The notes: a model not told the origin generated them from the letters alone. Positions 28,655-37,330 are shown, numbered from the stretch's first letter. The stretch is 64,000 bases of DNA from Rodentibacter haemolyticus (GCF_015356115.1 NZ_CP063056.1:868001-932000); one strand, 5' to 3'. Numbers and translations are program-made.

Positions 28655-29540
28655 TTTAGCATTGGTCGATTTATTCCTTAACGAATACTGGATCGAAAAA
28701 GGACTTTCTGAAAATACTGTACAATCTTATCGGCTGGATTTGACTGCACTTTGCGACTGGTTAGACAAAAAAAATCTCTCTCTTGAAAGCTTAGATGCGG
28801 TAGATTTGCAAGGTTTTCTCGGTGAACGTTTAGAACAAGGCTACAAAGCCACCAGCACCGCGCGAATGCTAAGTGCAATGCGCAAATTGTTCCAATATTT
28901 ATACCGTGAAAAATACCGCACGGATGATCCCTGTGCAATACTCAGCTCCCCGAAATTGCCCGACCGTTTGCCAAAATATTTAAGCGAACAGCAAGTCAGT
29001 GATTTACTTAACACACCGAATGTGGAAATCCCCCTTGAATTACGCGATAAAGCGATGCTGGAACTGCTTTACGCCACAGGGCTGCGTGTAACGGAACTGG
29101 TATCGCTAACCATTGAAAATATGAATGTACAACAAGGCGTTGTGCGTGTAATTGGTAAAGGCAATAAAGAACGTATCGTACCAATGGGAGAAGAAGCCGC
29201 CTATTGGATTCGTCAGTTTGTATTGTATGCTCGCCCCGTATTATTAAACGGGCAAAGCAGCGATATTGTGTTCCCAAGCCAACGCGCCCAACAAATGACC
29301 CGCCAAACCTTTTGGCATCGGGTTAAACATTATGCGATTTTGGCGGAAATTGACACCAGCGCCCTTTCCCCTCACGTGCTGCGCCATGCCTTCGCTACCC
29401 ATCTCGTTAATCACGGTGCGGACTTACGTGTGGTACAAATGCTGCTTGGACACAGCGATTTATCTACCACCCAGATTTATACCCACGTTGCCAAAGAACG
29501 CTTAAAACGCTTACACGAAAGATTTCATCCAAGAGGATAA
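28647..29540 (+). CDS. xerD: site-specific tyrosine recombinase XerD
   Basis: Resolves chromosome dimers at dif together with XerC and FtsK. The 297 residues have an N-terminal SAM-like DNA-binding domain and a catalytic domain carrying the RHRH-Y set: Arg in ATGLRVTEL (about 148), Lys in [18 protein letters not shown] (about 246-256), [15 protein letters not shown] with the nucleophile Tyr near 281. XerD rather than XerC is favoured by the N-terminus ([17 protein letters not shown]) and overall match. It begins inside the end of the transporter gene. Confidence 0.94.
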   Translation: MNNLALVDLFLNEYWIEKGLSENTVQSYRLDLTALCDWLDKKNLSLESLDAVDLQGFLGERLEQGYKATSTARMLSAMRKLFQYLYREKYRTDDPCAILSSPKLPDRLPKYLSEQQVSDLLNTPNVEIPLELRDKAMLELLYATGLRVTELVSLTIENMNVQQGVVRVIGKGNKERIVPMGEEAAYWIRQFVLYARPVLLNGQSSDIVFPSQRAQQMTRQTFWHRVKHYAILAEIDTSALSPHVLRHAFATHLVNHGADLRVVQMLLGHSDLSTTQIYTHVAKERLKRLHERFHPRG

Positions 29541-29694
29541 GAAAGCATTTAATTCTTGGTGTAATCCATATATGAAAAAGTGCGGTCTGATCAGTTAGTC
29601 GTTACTTTTTCATGCCCGGAATAGCCGGCACTCTCTACCTCTCCCCCACCTCAATATTCAATCTTTCCTTCCCTACTATGGAAAAGGTTTTGGG

Positions 29695-30564
29695 CTATTC
29701 CATAAAGGCGGATTTCATTACTTCAAGTACGGCATTAATTTTGGCAGATTGAGTACGGTGGAGGGTTACAGCATAGAGATTATAAATGGGTAAAGGAGCA
29801 TTGGGTAAAACAAGGGCGAGTTTGCCTTGTTCAAGATGATGTTCAATATCACCATAAAGTTGTAAGGTTAACCCGAAGCCTTCTAAGGCAAGACTTTTAG
29901 CAGATGAGATGATAGGGCAATGAATGGTTTTGTCCGCGGAAAATTTGCCTAGTCCAAGTGTAGCGAAGGCGTGATCAAAGATATTGTCGTGAAAATGAAT
30001 CCAGCAGTGGCGGAAAAGTTCATTAGAACGATGAATAGGGTGAGTAGCCAGATAGTCGGGGGACGCACAAATACACAGTCGCCATTGGGTTAGAAAACGG
30101 GCTATGAGGGTGTTGTCGGGTTCAGTTGCCCGCAGAGCAATGTCGATATTTTCTTGGAATAGGTTCACCACACTGTCGTTAGGCAACAGATGGACGTCAA
30201 TGCTAGGATAATCTTTTGCCATTTTTTGCAAAAAACGGCGTATTGCTCGGCTATCAATTGATGCGCTGGGCAAACTGATAGCGACTTCGCCGCTAAATTC
30301 AGTGCGAAGAGCGGTCAAATTTTGTTGTGTTTTTGTTAAGGCGTGCTGAATATCTCGGGCTGTTTGCCATAATATTTTGCCTGCGGAAGTGGGCGTAATT
30401 TGGCGTGTGGTGCGGTGAATAAGCTGTACGCCATAATGCTGTTCCAGCTGTTTGATGTGCTGACTAACTGCAACATTGCTAATACCGAGTTCTCGTCCCG
30501 CAATAGTCATATTGCCGGTTTCAATCACTTTACCTAAAATAAGTATGGATTTAATTTCGTTCAT
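29695..30564 (-). CDS. LysR-family transcriptional regulator
   Basis: A 289-residue regulator with an N-terminal winged helix-turn-helix (about residues 1-60: ISNVAVSQHIKQLEQHYGVQLIHRTTR) and a C-terminal substrate-binding-like domain. It resembles the AaeR/CrgA-like subgroup. It is divergent from the OsmC-like gene, with 117 bases between the starts, so it likely regulates that gene and itself. The effector is unknown. Confidence 0.88.
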   Translation of the reverse strand: MNEIKSILILGKVIETGNMTIAGRELGISNVAVSQHIKQLEQHYGVQLIHRTTRQITPTSAGKILWQTARDIQHALTKTQQNLTALRTEFSGEVAISLPSASIDSRAIRRFLQKMAKDYPSIDVHLLPNDSVVNLFQENIDIALRATEPDNTLIARFLTQWRLCICASPDYLATHPIHRSNELFRHCWIHFHDNIFDHAFATLGLGKFSADKTIHCPIISSAKSLALEGFGLTLQLYGDIEHHLEQGKLALVLPNAPLPIYNLYAVTLHRTQSAKINAVLEVMKSAFME

Positions 30565-30579
30565 TTTTAATACGGATTA

Positions 30580-30594
30580 TTAAGAATTCCTTAA
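30580..30594. promoter_or_regulatory. candidate LysR-type operator
   Basis: TTAAGAATTCCTTAA: arms TTAAG and CTTAA around five bases, the standard 15-bp LysR form. It lies 16 bases before the LysR start and about 45 before a TATAAT (30640-30645) of the divergent gene. Confidence 0.5.
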
Positions 30595-30681
30595 CATTGT
30601 ATTCAGAAAAAGGTGGATTAATAAATAAAAACACATTGTTATAATACACAGCGTTAATTCACAATTCAAAAGGAAAAGACA

Positions 30682-31089
30682 ATGAACGCAATTAAAGTGG
30701 AATATCAAGGCTCTCTTCAACAAAAAGTTACTCACTTAGCCAGTGGTCAAATATATCTGACTGACGGCCCAAGTGTAGCAGGAGGCAAAGGCGAAGTATC
30801 CGCACCAACCGATTTGCTCATTGCCGCTTACACCAGCTGCGCGATGACAATTATGGCACTTACTGCAGAACAAGCCGGAGCGAATTTTAACGGTTGCTAT
30901 GCCGAAAGCGGTAAAGTGGTTTCAATGGAAGAATTTCGTATTAGTGAAGTGCATATCACCTTCCATTTAAAAGCGGCGTTTCCTGCCGAACTTCGTCAAG
31001 CATTAGAAAAAGTAGCGGTGGATACTTGCATTGTAGGACGCAGCCTGAATGCGGATATGAATAAAAAATTAGAATTTATTTATGAATAA
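30682..31089 (+). CDS. OsmC/Ohr family protein
   Basis: A 135-residue protein of the OsmC superfamily (thiol peroxidase fold). The two conserved cysteines lie in AAYTSCAMTIM (about residue 53) and VDTCIVGRSL (about residue 116). The family detoxifies organic or fatty-acid hydroperoxides; this branch (YhfA/small OsmC type) is less studied. It is preceded by AAAAGGAAAAG and TATAAT and is divergent from a LysR regulator that probably controls it. Confidence 0.85.
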   Translation: MNAIKVEYQGSLQQKVTHLASGQIYLTDGPSVAGGKGEVSAPTDLLIAAYTSCAMTIMALTAEQAGANFNGCYAESGKVVSMEEFRISEVHITFHLKAAFPAELRQALEKVAVDTCIVGRSLNADMNKKLEFIYE

Positions 31090-31173
31090 CCCAAAGCCGG
31101 CCTAGGTGCTGGCCTTTATTGCATTTTGAATTAATGACTTGGAGAGCGTTTTTTATTTTTAAAGGAAAGCAAA

Positions 31174-31615
31174 ATGATCATTAACACGGGAGCAAGAACC
31201 GACACCGTACATTATTATAGTAAATGGCTGCTAAAACGCTTTGAAGAAGGCTACGTTTTATCACGTAATCCGCTATTTCCAAATAAAGTTACACGTTACG
31301 AGCTTACACCCGAAAAAGTGGACTATGTCGTATTTTGTTCAAAAAAACTATCGCCCAATTTTGAAACATTTGCACCAAATTACCGACCGTTTCAACACCT
31401 ATTTTCATTACAGTATTACTGCCTATGGTAAAGATATCGAATCCGGTGTACCAAGCTTCGAAATTCGAAAAAAGTATCGAAACCTTAAAACAACTTTCCG
31501 CACAAGTAGGCAAACAGCGTGTGGCGTGGCGATATGACCCCGTATTGATTACCGAAAATATACTATTGACGTGCATTTAACTACCTTTGAGCGACTAGCG
31601 AAAGCCCCCTACATT
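31174..31615 (+). pseudogene. broken DUF1848 gene
   Basis: The start MIINTGARTDTVHYYSKW and the segment GYVLSRNPLFPNKVTRYELTP are typical of DUF1848 proteins (about 300 residues, sometimes linked to radical-SAM-like cysteines). The match then moves to another frame (TAYGKDIESGVPSFE) and then to a third (VAWRYDPVLITEN). Two or more frameshifts and loss of the C-terminal half make it non-functional. The tail runs into repeat-like DNA before Slam locus 1. Confidence 0.75.
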
Positions 31616-31788
31616 TGAATTAAAAACAGCTTTTTTGCAACTGATACGCAATGCCGAAATTTTTAACCGCTCTTTTGCTTTTTAATCCCATAAAAATCAT
31701 TCTGTTATCTACTTAACAAAGGGTATCAGTTTTGTTAAACTCCCCCTTGGATTTTAACACTCACTTATCCTAATTATGCGAGGTCTCT

Positions 31789-32595
31789 ATGGAACTAACA
31801 AAAGCTTCATTAACAAAATTTGGTTTTACCGTACTAGCTGCATTAATGATTTCGGCTTGCGGAAGTAGCGGCGGTGGCGGTAATAGTGATAATCGCCCAC
31901 AACAAAATAGCGCTTCAAATAACACACAACCAAATCAGTCAGCCAATAATCAATCTCAGCAACAAGCTGACAACAAAACAGGTGCAGCGATTGCCTTATC
32001 AGGAACTGATGCCAATGTTTCTACCCGAATAGCAACGTTAGATACTTACAATACTACAACAATCAATGTCGATGGAAGCCTCATCGATATCGGCTATTCT
32101 GGTGTTTCTTCCGGAATGTGGACAAAGATGACTTCCAAGGGAAGATATCTAGAAGTATGCTGCGGTAAATATTCAGATACCCGTTTTGGTGTGTCGGATT
32201 CCTTAGACGAAAATGGCAAGGGCTATATGTTCTATAATGGTAACCCAACGAATGATATGCCGATAGCCGGTACGGCAACTTATTCAGGGCAATCCATTAT
32301 CACTGCGAATATACCACTTTTGGACGATGAAGATTTTTACACCGGCTCATCAAAGTTTAATGTAGATTTCGGCAACAAAACATTAAAAGGCTCGCTTGAG
32401 ATTGAAAAGATTCAGCCGGTGAACATTGATGCCAAAATTTCAGGCAACTCATTTGCAGGAACGGCAAATTCAAGCTCTATTCCATCAGCAGGTAAAGTGG
32501 AAGGTAAATTCTATGGCAATAATGCCAAAGAAATGGCTGGCTTGGCAACTGACAGTAAATCTTGGAGTGCAGCTTTCGGCGCACAAAAACAATAA
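31789..32595 (+). CDS. Slam-type surface lipoprotein 1 (TbpB-like barrel)
   Basis: A lipoprotein of 268 residues: signal peptide with lipobox ISAC (Cys24), then a Gly/Ser-Asn/Gln-rich linker (about 25-65), then a beta-rich domain. The C-terminus (KVEGKFYGNNAKEMAG...SWSAAFGAQKQ) is the signature of TbpB-like lipoprotein barrels that Slam proteins send to the cell surface. A vicinal pair Cys124-Cys125 lies in VCCGKYSDTRFG. It is about half-identical by eye to lipoprotein 2 (32867). Ligand unknown; haem, haemoglobin or host proteins are possible by analogy. GCGAGGT precedes the ATG. Confidence 0.8.
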   Translation: MELTKASLTKFGFTVLAALMISACGSSGGGGNSDNRPQQNSASNNTQPNQSANNQSQQQADNKTGAAIALSGTDANVSTRIATLDTYNTTTINVDGSLIDIGYSGVSSGMWTKMTSKGRYLEVCCGKYSDTRFGVSDSLDENGKGYMFYNGNPTNDMPIAGTATYSGQSIITANIPLLDDEDFYTGSSKFNVDFGNKTLKGSLEIEKIQPVNIDAKISGNSFAGTANSSSIPSAGKVEGKFYGNNAKEMAGLATDSKSWSAAFGAQKQ

Positions 32596-32625
32596 TATAA
32601 AATTCTGTTTGTTATTTAGTATTAT

Positions 32626-32648
32626 AAAGCAAGCCGCTAGCTTGCTTT
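32626..32648 (+). promoter_or_regulatory. intercistronic hairpin after lipoprotein 1
   Basis: AAAGCAAGC-CGCTA-GCTTGCTTT, a perfect 9-bp stem, 31 bases after the lipoprotein stop. The same hairpin with a changed loop follows lipoprotein 2 (33987), just before Slam. It could be a partial terminator or mRNA stabiliser that sets the ratio of lipoprotein to Slam. Confidence 0.6.
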
Positions 32649-32673
32649 ATTTATATCTAAGGAACCCAAACTA

Positions 32674-32736
32674 ATGAAATTCAGTAATATTCTCCTTTCA
32701 ACCCTTGGCACATTAAGAGCGGTCAAAAATTTGTGA
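32674..32736 (+). pseudogene. 21-codon remnant of a Slam gene start
   Basis: The frame reads MKFSNILLSTLGTL... and ends at a TGA after 20 residues. The intact Slam 1 begins MKFSNIFLSIFCSLL, and the preceding 45 bases, including the hairpin and TATATCTAAG-GAAC, match too. So a Slam gene once followed lipoprotein 1 and was deleted down to its first codons. A terminator-like hairpin now begins within its end. Confidence 0.75.
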
Positions 32737-32762
32737 GATTTTTGACCACTCTTTTGCTTTTT
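32716..32762 (+). terminator. strong hairpin between the two lipoprotein genes
   Basis: AGAGCGGTCAAAAAT (32716-32730) pairs with ATTTTTGACCACTCT (32738-32752), 15 pairs with one G-T, followed by TTTGCTTTTT. The arms are variants of the uptake signal. It likely ends transcription from lipoprotein 1. Confidence 0.75.
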
Positions 32763-32866
32763 AATCCTATAAAAATCATTCTGCAATCCACTTAACAAAG
32801 AGTTTTTCTTTTGGTAAACTCTTCCCCCATTTTAACACTAATTTATTTTAGTTACGCGGAGTCCCT

Positions 32867-33955
32867 ATGGAACTAACAAAAAACTCATTAATAAAATTTG
32901 GTTTTACTGCACTAACGGCATTAATTATTTCCGCTTGCGGAAGTAGCGGAGGCGGTAATAGTGATAATCAACCAAAACAAGACAGTCAACCAAAACAAGA
33001 CAGTCAACCAAAACAGGACAGTCAACCAAAACAGGACAGTCAACCAAAACAGGACAGTCAACCAAAACAGGACAGTCAACCAAAACAGGACAATCAACCA
33101 AAACAGGACAATCAACCAAAACAGGACAATCAACCAAAACAGGACAATCAACCAAAACAGGACAATCAACCAAAACAGGACAATCAACCAAAACAGGACA
33201 ATCAACCAAAACAGGACAATCAACCAAAACAGGACAATCAACCAAAACAGGACAATCAACCAAAACAGGACAATCAACCAAAACAGGACAATCAACCAAA
33301 ACAGGACAATCAACCAAAACAAGAACAAAGCGGAACAGGTGCTGCAATTAAAATATTTCCATCTGTTGGTGAATCGATCGTAACACTGAATTATTACGAG
33401 CCATCCAATACTAACATAAGAATAGACGGAATCGATATACCTATTGGTTTCCCCCCTCACCATCTCGAAGATTGGTTAACACTTGATGAAGCAGGTCTAC
33501 AGGTATGTTGTCGTAACTATTCAGACACCCGTTTTGGCGTAGCGACTTCTTCAAATAACGATACCTATATGTTCTATAACGGAAACCCAACGAAAGAGAT
33601 GCCGGCAGCCGGTACGGCAGCTTATTCAGGGCAATTTATTGTTTATGCGCCGAATGTACAGGAGTTATGGCATAAAGATAGAGATTTTTCCACCGGTTCA
33701 TCGAAATTTACTGCAGATTTTGGAAACAAAACATTGAAAGGTTCACTTGGTATTGATGCTTACAAGCTTCAACCGGTGGTGATTGATGCTAGTATTTCAG
33801 GTAATTCATTTACAGGAACGGCAAATTCAGCATCTCTTCCATCATCCGGCAAAGTAGAAGGTAAATTCTATGGCGATAATGCCAAAGAGATGGCAGGGTT
33901 AGCACAAGGCGACAATAAGTCTTGGAGCGCTGCTTTCGGTGCACAAAAACAATAA
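32867..33955 (+). CDS. Slam-type surface lipoprotein 2 with QPKQD repeat stalk
   Basis: A 362-residue paralogue of lipoprotein 1. Lipobox ISAC (Cys24), Gly/Ser stretch, then residues 35-148 are nineteen QPKQD(S/N) units and one degenerate unit. The beta-rich domain follows, with Cys214-Cys215 in VCCRNYSDTRFG and the TbpB-like end KVEGKFYGDNAKEMAG...AFGAQKQ. The repeat probably forms an extended, flexible, charged stalk lifting the barrel from the membrane. It lies 79 bases upstream of the Slam 1 start, the usual substrate position. GCGGAG precedes the ATG. Confidence 0.82.
   Translation: MELTKNSLIKFGFTALTALIISACGSSGGGNSDNQPKQDSQPKQDSQPKQDSQPKQDSQPKQDSQPKQDSQPKQDNQPKQDNQPKQDNQPKQDNQPKQDNQPKQDNQPKQDNQPKQDNQPKQDNQPKQDNQPKQDNQPKQDNQPKQDNQPKQEQSGTGAAIKIFPSVGESIVTLNYYEPSNTNIRIDGIDIPIGFPPHHLEDWLTLDEAGLQVCCRNYSDTRFGVATSSNNDTYMFYNGNPTKEMPAAGTAAYSGQFIVYAPNVQELWHKDRDFSTGSSKFTADFGNKTLKGSLGIDAYKLQPVVIDASISGNSFTGTANSASLPSSGKVEGKFYGDNAKEMAGLAQGDNKSWSAAFGAQKQ
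32969..33328 (+). repeat. 18-bp tandem repeat array (19 units plus one partial)
   Basis: The unit CAACCAAAACAGGACAAT recurs nineteen times in frame; a twentieth is degenerate (QPKQEQ). Units 1-6 encode QPKQDS (AGT) and 7-19 encode QPKQDN (AAT); the first two have CAAGAC instead of CAGGAC. Units 7-19 appear almost identical, which points to recent expansion. Because 18 is a multiple of three, copy changes alter stalk length and not the frame. Confidence 0.95.
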
Positions 33956-33986
33956 CATAAAACCGGATTTATGGTTTAGTATTATG

Positions 33987-34007
33987 AAGCAAGCCTTGCG
34001 CTTGCTT
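33987..34007 (+). promoter_or_regulatory. intercistronic hairpin before Slam 1
   Basis: AAGCAAGC-CTTGC-GCTTGCTT, a perfect 8-bp stem between the lipoprotein 2 stop and the Slam ATG (34035). It is conserved in position and arms with 32626-32648 although the loop changed. Confidence 0.65.
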
Positions 34008-34034
34008 TATTCATATCTAAGAGAACTCAAATCA

Positions 34035-35465
34035 ATGAAATTCAGCAATATTTTCCTATCAATCTTTTGTTCGCTGCTTGCACTAAATGCCACGGCGGAA
34101 ATGGCTCAACCTAAAAATGATGAACGAGATGAACGCATTAATGTCGCCAAACCGATACTTCCTCAACCGGAAGCCACGATTTCTACACCAAAGCAAGAAA
34201 GTATTTCTATGAGTCGTGCCGAACTGCAACAACATCCCGATTTAATTATTCGCGGATTAGTTCCTGCGGTTTTACAAAATAATGCTCAAGCCGTAGAAAT
34301 TTTACTGCCGCTTTATAAAAATTTACCTAATCAAGATCCCACCTTAGTCTCTTGGGCTGAAGCGATAATGACTCGTCAACAGGGGCATTTTTCCGAAGCG
34401 GTAAAACGTTATCGTGCGTTATTTAGCGAACATTCCGACATCATCGCTTTGCGTTATCAATTGGCACAGGCGTTATTCCTAAATAATGATAATGAGGCGG
34501 CAAAGGATCAATTTCAAAAGTTGCGCGCAGAAAATCGTTTACCACAAACAACGCAGCTAATAGATCAATACCTTTCAGCTTTAAATCAACGTGAACAATG
34601 GAAAATCAATGGCGGATTAAGCTATTTAAACGAATCAAATATTAACAATGCCCCGAAAGCCGGAACTCAAATTGGGAATTGGAAAGCTTGGGAAAAAGAA
34701 AGTGCGCAAGGCTTTTCTTATTATTTAAATTCAGAGAAAAAATGGTCTTGGGCGAATAATTTGTTCACCAAATTACAGCTTGAAGGACAAGGTAAATATT
34801 TTTGGAATAACAAAAAATATAATGAATTTAACCTCCGTGTTGGTGTCGGCTTAGGTTATCAAACCGCCCGCTTTGAAAGTTCGATTACGCCTTTTACGGA
34901 AAAACGTTGGTATGGCGGCGGTTCATCAGGCAGCGATTCATTAAAACAATACTCTAAAAATGCCGGACTTCGGGCTGAACTGAATTACTGGCTAAACGAA
35001 AAATGGCAAATTTCGAACGCACTTGAATATACCGAACAACGCTATAATTGGCGCAAACATCTCAATGGAAATAACTATCTTTTATCAAATACCTTGCTTT
35101 ATGTGCCAAAGAGCGGACAATACTGGTTTGTCGGTGTAGATTATCATCGAGAAAATACACGTGATCGCGATAACGCTTATCAACGTAAAAATATCCGTTT
35201 GGGCTGGGGGCAAGAATGGGCGTTCGGAATTTCAACCCGTTTAAACCTCGCCTATGCCAGACGAACTTACAAAGATATTGATTTGTTTAGTATTCGTCAG
35301 AAAAATAATGAATATTTTACCGCACTAACATTATGGCATCGTGATGTTTATTTTTGGGGAATTACGCCGAAACTAACCTGGTCTTATCAAAAAATAAAAA
35401 GCAATCACCCTTTTTATCGCTATGATAAAAACCGTATTTATCTAGAAATGAGCAAAGCATTTTAG
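34035..35465 (+). CDS. surface lipoprotein assembly modulator (Slam) 1
   Basis: Outer-membrane protein of 476 residues that moves TbpB-like lipoproteins to the cell surface. The ATG at 34035 begins a clear signal peptide (MKFSNIFLSIFCSLLALNATA). Residues of about 50-190 form TPR-like helices (AEAIMTRQQGHFSEAVKRYRALF; RYQLAQALFLNNDNEAAKDQF). From about residue 195 a barrel of amphipathic strands follows (DUF560), ending in Phe (YLEMSKAF), as outer-membrane barrels do. The lipoprotein genes just upstream are the presumed substrates. An open frame upstream of 34035 overlaps lipoprotein 2 and is ignored. Confidence 0.88.
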   Translation: MKFSNIFLSIFCSLLALNATAEMAQPKNDERDERINVAKPILPQPEATISTPKQESISMSRAELQQHPDLIIRGLVPAVLQNNAQAVEILLPLYKNLPNQDPTLVSWAEAIMTRQQGHFSEAVKRYRALFSEHSDIIALRYQLAQALFLNNDNEAAKDQFQKLRAENRLPQTTQLIDQYLSALNQREQWKINGGLSYLNESNINNAPKAGTQIGNWKAWEKESAQGFSYYLNSEKKWSWANNLFTKLQLEGQGKYFWNNKKYNEFNLRVGVGLGYQTARFESSITPFTEKRWYGGGSSGSDSLKQYSKNAGLRAELNYWLNEKWQISNALEYTEQRYNWRKHLNGNNYLLSNTLLYVPKSGQYWFVGVDYHRENTRDRDNAYQRKNIRLGWGQEWAFGISTRLNLAYARRTYKDIDLFSIRQKNNEYFTALTLWHRDVYFWGITPKLTWSYQKIKSNHPFYRYDKNRIYLEMSKAF

Positions 35466-35473
35466 GAACTATT

Positions 35474-35731
35474 ATGACTTTAACACAACGCTACAAACAA
35501 GCTGCTAAAGAAGCGCGCTGGGCATTGGGTTTGACTGTTTTGTATGTCATCGGCTGGTGTTTATGCGCTTACTTACCCAAAGGCTCGCTCGGCCCTCTCG
35601 GTTTCCCCCTTTGGTTTGAACTTTCCTGCATTTATCTTCCGATTTTATTTATCGTCATCGGTTACTGGATAATTAAAATCGTTTATCAAGATATTTCCCT
35701 TGAAGTGGAAAACAAGGAGAATAAACAATGA
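35474..35731 (+). CDS. yhdT: YhdT-like small membrane protein (DUF997)
   Basis: An 85-residue protein with two hydrophobic helices (about 17-33 and 49-68) and conserved WCLCAYLP and GFPLWFELSCIY segments, as in the DUF997/YhdT family always found next to panF. It overlaps panF by 4 bases (ATGA). Role unknown, perhaps an accessory to the symporter. Confidence 0.88.
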   Translation: MTLTQRYKQAAKEARWALGLTVLYVIGWCLCAYLPKGSLGPLGFPLWFELSCIYLPILFIVIGYWIIKIVYQDISLEVENKENKQ

Positions 35732-37194
35732 ACCTTGGCATTATTCTTCCTTTAATCATCTACCTCACCTTTATCTTTGGCGCTGCGATTTATGCTTATG
35801 TTAAACGTAATAAGGGCGATTTTTTAACCGAATACTATGTGGGCAATCGCTCAATGACAGGGTTTGTGCTGGCGATGACAACCGCCTCAACTTATGCCAG
35901 TGCCAGTTCTTTTGTAGGGGGGCCGGGGGCGGCTTATAAATATGGACTGGGCTGGGTGTTGTTAGCAATGATTCAAGTACCGGCGGTATGGCTTGCCTTA
36001 GGTGCGCTCGGTAAAAAATTTGCCTTATTGTCCCGTGAAACCAACGCGCTTACCATCAACGATCTCTTCCTTTATCGATACAAAAACAAATACTTGGTTT
36101 GGCTTGCCAGCCTTGCTTTGTTGCTCGCTTTTTTTGCCGCAATGACCGTACAATTTATCGGCGGAGCACGTTTATTGGAAACCACAATTGGCATCTCTTA
36201 TACCCAAGCCCTGCTGCTTTTTGCTTTAACCGTAGGTATTTATACCTTTATCGGCGGCTTCCGCGCAGTGGTTCTGACGGATACCATTCAAGGGACGGTG
36301 ATGATTGTCGGTACATTAATTTTACTTGGCGGCACAATTTACGCGCTTGGGGGCGTGGAAAGTGCGGTCAATAAATTAACTGAAATTAATCCGGCATTAG
36401 TGAGCCCTTATGGTCCGAACGATATGCTCGGTTTTCAATTTATGGCATCATTTTGGGTATTAGTGTGTTTCGGGGTGGTAGGCTTACCGCATACAGCGGT
36501 GCGTTGTATGGCATTTAAAGACAGTAAAGCACTCCACCGCGGTATGTTAATCGGTACAATCGTACTTTCCCTGATTATGTTTGGGATGCACCTATCCGGT
36601 GCGTTAGGACGTGCGATTATTCCTGATTTAACCATTGCCGATCAGGTTATTCCAACCTTAATGTTACAAGTGCTTCCACCGATTGTTGCAGGGATTTTCT
36701 TAGCGGCCCCAATGTCCGCGATTATGTCCACCATTGATGCACAACTGATTCAATCTTCCTCTATTTTTGTAAAAGATTTGTACCTTTCCGCTAAACCTGA
36801 AGCGGCAAAAAATGAGAAAAAAATCAGTTATATTTCTTCCGTTATTACCTTGATTTTAACCGCACTTTTAATCATCGCCGCCCTTAATCCGCCGGATATG
36901 ATTATTTGGTTAAACTTATTTGCCTTCGGCGGATTAGAAGCCACGTTCCTTTGGGTGATTGTGCTTGGTATTTACTGGGATAAAGCCAATGCTTACGGCG
37001 CATTAAGTTCTATGATTGCGGGCTTAAGCAGTTATATTTTGCTCACTCAGCTTGGTGTAAAATTACTCGGTTTCCACCAGATCGTACCGGCATTAACCTT
37101 AGGTTTAATCGCTTTCTTGATAGGCAATAAATGGGGTGAAAAGCGAATGCTAAAAGCAGAGAAAAAAATCGGTAAATTACAAAGTTCATTGTAG
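35728..37194 (+). CDS. panF: sodium/pantothenate symporter PanF
   Basis: A 488-residue sodium:solute symporter with about thirteen helices, importing pantothenate for coenzyme A synthesis. Motifs include YYVGNRSMTGFVLAMT, SASSFVGGPGAAYKYGLGW and APMSAIMSTIDAQLIQSSS, the last being the SSS-family signature. Coupling with yhdT and nearness to prmA match the conserved gamma-proteobacterial order yhdT-panF-prmA. Confidence 0.95.
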   Translation: MNLGIILPLIIYLTFIFGAAIYAYVKRNKGDFLTEYYVGNRSMTGFVLAMTTASTYASASSFVGGPGAAYKYGLGWVLLAMIQVPAVWLALGALGKKFALLSRETNALTINDLFLYRYKNKYLVWLASLALLLAFFAAMTVQFIGGARLLETTIGISYTQALLLFALTVGIYTFIGGFRAVVLTDTIQGTVMIVGTLILLGGTIYALGGVESAVNKLTEINPALVSPYGPNDMLGFQFMASFWVLVCFGVVGLPHTAVRCMAFKDSKALHRGMLIGTIVLSLIMFGMHLSGALGRAIIPDLTIADQVIPTLMLQVLPPIVAGIFLAAPMSAIMSTIDAQLIQSSSIFVKDLYLSAKPEAAKNEKKISYISSVITLILTALLIIAALNPPDMIIWLNLFAFGGLEATFLWVIVLGIYWDKANAYGALSSMIAGLSSYILLTQLGVKLLGFHQIVPALTLGLIAFLIGNKWGEKRMLKAEKKIGKLQSSL

Positions 37195-37201
37195 GGCGTA
37201 G

Positions 37202-37227
37202 GGTGCGTTAGCTTTGCGTAACGCACC
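37202..37227. terminator. hairpin after panF
   Basis: GGTGCGTTA (37202-37210) and TAACGCACC (37219-37227) form a perfect 9-bp stem just after the panF stop. No T-run follows, so termination is uncertain. Confidence 0.45.
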
Positions 37228-37237
37228 TTAATGAAAT

Positions 37238-37330
37238 TTATAGAACGTAGGGTGGGCAAATTTTTTTGCCCACCGTTTTAATCAGGATATTTTAGCTGGG
37301 CAACAAGTTGCCCACCCTACATCGCTATAT
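37238..37330. repeat. palindromic repeat, family A copy (core only)
   Basis: Contains GTAGGGTGGGCAAATTT...GCCCACCG and GGGCAACAAGTTGCCCACCCTAC, but the TATTATGTA ends are reduced to ATATAATGA. Lies between panF and the EamA transporter gene. Confidence 0.6.

Noticed and set aside
32969..33328. CRISPR-like array
   Set aside because: Units are directly contiguous with no spacers and are in frame within a lipoprotein gene.
32921..33463. Long open frames on both strands across the 18-bp repeat (for example VLFWLI and LVDCPV repeats)
   Set aside because: They arise because an 18-bp repeat without stops is open in every frame; no ribosome binding site or start fits, and the + strand frame has the lipobox and barrel.
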